21,502 nucleotides of DNA from contig CBDUUP010000021.1 of assembly GCA_965370435.1 (NCBI GenBank), positions 1 to 21,502 on the forward strand. The letters run 5' to 3'. This document shows, in pieces, positions 21,102-21,502 of the stretch. A program made the position numbers and the translations under genes. Every line of letters begins with the position of its first letter. Position 1 is the stretch's first letter. This DNA is from CBDUUP01 sp965370435 (GTDB lineage: Bacteria; Chloroflexota; Anaerolineae; Anaerolineales; UBA11579). Below the pieces are notes generated by a model that ran no database searches, had not been told where the DNA came from, and worked only from the letters and a program-made list of their open reading frames with translations.

Positions 21102-21502
21102 TTAGACTCCCCCAAAAACCCATTCCCCATCCACCATCGTCGCAGCCGGAAGGAGGTTCTTCAAGCCATGCGGATCGCAGGCAAAGGGATCGGTATCCAA
21201 CACCAGCAGGTCGGCCAGGAAACCGGGGGCCAGTTTCCCCAGGCGGTCTTCCATCCCGGCGGCGTAGGCCGGGCCGGTGGTGAAACCGCGCAGGGCGGCC
21301 TCTACGGTCAAGCGTTGTTGGGGATACCAACCCTCGGGGCCGGGACTGCCATCGCTCCGGCGGCGGGTGACGGCGGCGTGCAGCCCCCAGAAAGGATTGG
21401 GCGATTCCACCGGGGCGTCGGAGCCGAGCGCTAACTGCGTACCGTTTTCCAGCAGCGTTCGCCAGGCATAGCCGTATTGGGAATGCTGTCCCCAGAAACG
21501 GT
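21102..21502 (-). CDS. YtcJ-like metal-dependent amidohydrolase, N-terminal part outside window
   Basis: The last 133 or so residues are visible, entering at the window edge as RFWGQHSQYGYAWRTLLENG. LALGSDAPVESPNPFWGLHAAVTR carries the metal-site aspartate and the SPNPF/AVTR context of the Amidohydro_3 (YtcJ) family. The segment GPAYAAGMEDRLGKLAPGFL followed by ADLLVLDTDPF is the normal closing beta-domain region of amidohydrolases. The reading frame is open to the edge, so the start lies beyond 21502. It ends at TAA with ...GEWVFGGV. The substrate is unknown for most of this family. No partner gene is visible; it is convergent with the sortase gene. Confidence 0.85.
   Translation of the reverse strand, partial: RFWGQHSQYGYAWRTLLENGTQLALGSDAPVESPNPFWGLHAAVTRRRSDGSPGPEGWYPQQRLTVEAALRGFTTGPAYAAGMEDRLGKLAPGFLADLLVLDTDPFACDPHGLKNLLPAATMVDGEWVFGGV

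Overview
The window looks like chromosome from a Chloroflexota (Anaerolineae-like) bacterium. This placement is an inference from remembered domain architectures, not from a search: long secreted proteins with (TPTD)n stalks, a sortase domain fused behind a DUF11 domain, GDWDGDG-type repeats, and GC-rich genes with clear Shine-Dalgarno sites. No rRNA, tRNA, insertion sequence, phage gene or CRISPR array was seen.

Layout. (1) 1-1529, minus strand: the start of a ribbon-helix-helix (RHH) regulator cut by the window edge, with its own promoter and operator palindrome, preceded by a GAF + HD-GYP cyclic-di-GMP phosphodiesterase. (2) 1681-3099: a dihydropyrimidinase/hydantoinase. (3) 3160-4239: a toxin-antitoxin pair (RHH antitoxin and VapC-like PIN toxin) with a near-consensus promoter holding a perfect 22-bp palindrome, flanked by short dispersed repeats. 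(4) 4417-7992: a tightly coupled three-gene operon of integral membrane proteins related to the complex I / Mrp / hydrogenase-4 membrane arm, with no hydrophilic redox partner and with several usual proton-channel lysines apparently replaced. (5) 8121-11234: a long coiled-coil protein followed by selB, the selenocysteine elongation factor. (6) 11295-20989: a cell-surface region with a secreted beta-helix protein broken by a G10 homopolymer, a membrane-anchored M23-peptidase-like protein, a class V aminotransferase, and a 1207-residue protein made of a secreted head, a long Thr/Pro/Asp repeat stalk, a DUF11 domain, an LPNTG motif and a complete sortase domain. (7) 21102-21502, minus strand: the 3' end of a YtcJ-like amidohydrolase, convergent with the sortase gene across a shared terminator hairpin.

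The most notable points are: the LPNTG sorting motif lying in the same polypeptide as a sortase catalytic domain; the poly-G tract that switches the beta-helix protein in or out of frame with its C-terminal five-repeat module; the reuse of that same module (probably a five-bladed propeller) at the end of the neighbouring M23 protein; the minimal complex-I-like membrane trio with atypical residues; and the 30-bp repeat array encoding the stalk, which carries an exact 116-bp internal duplication.
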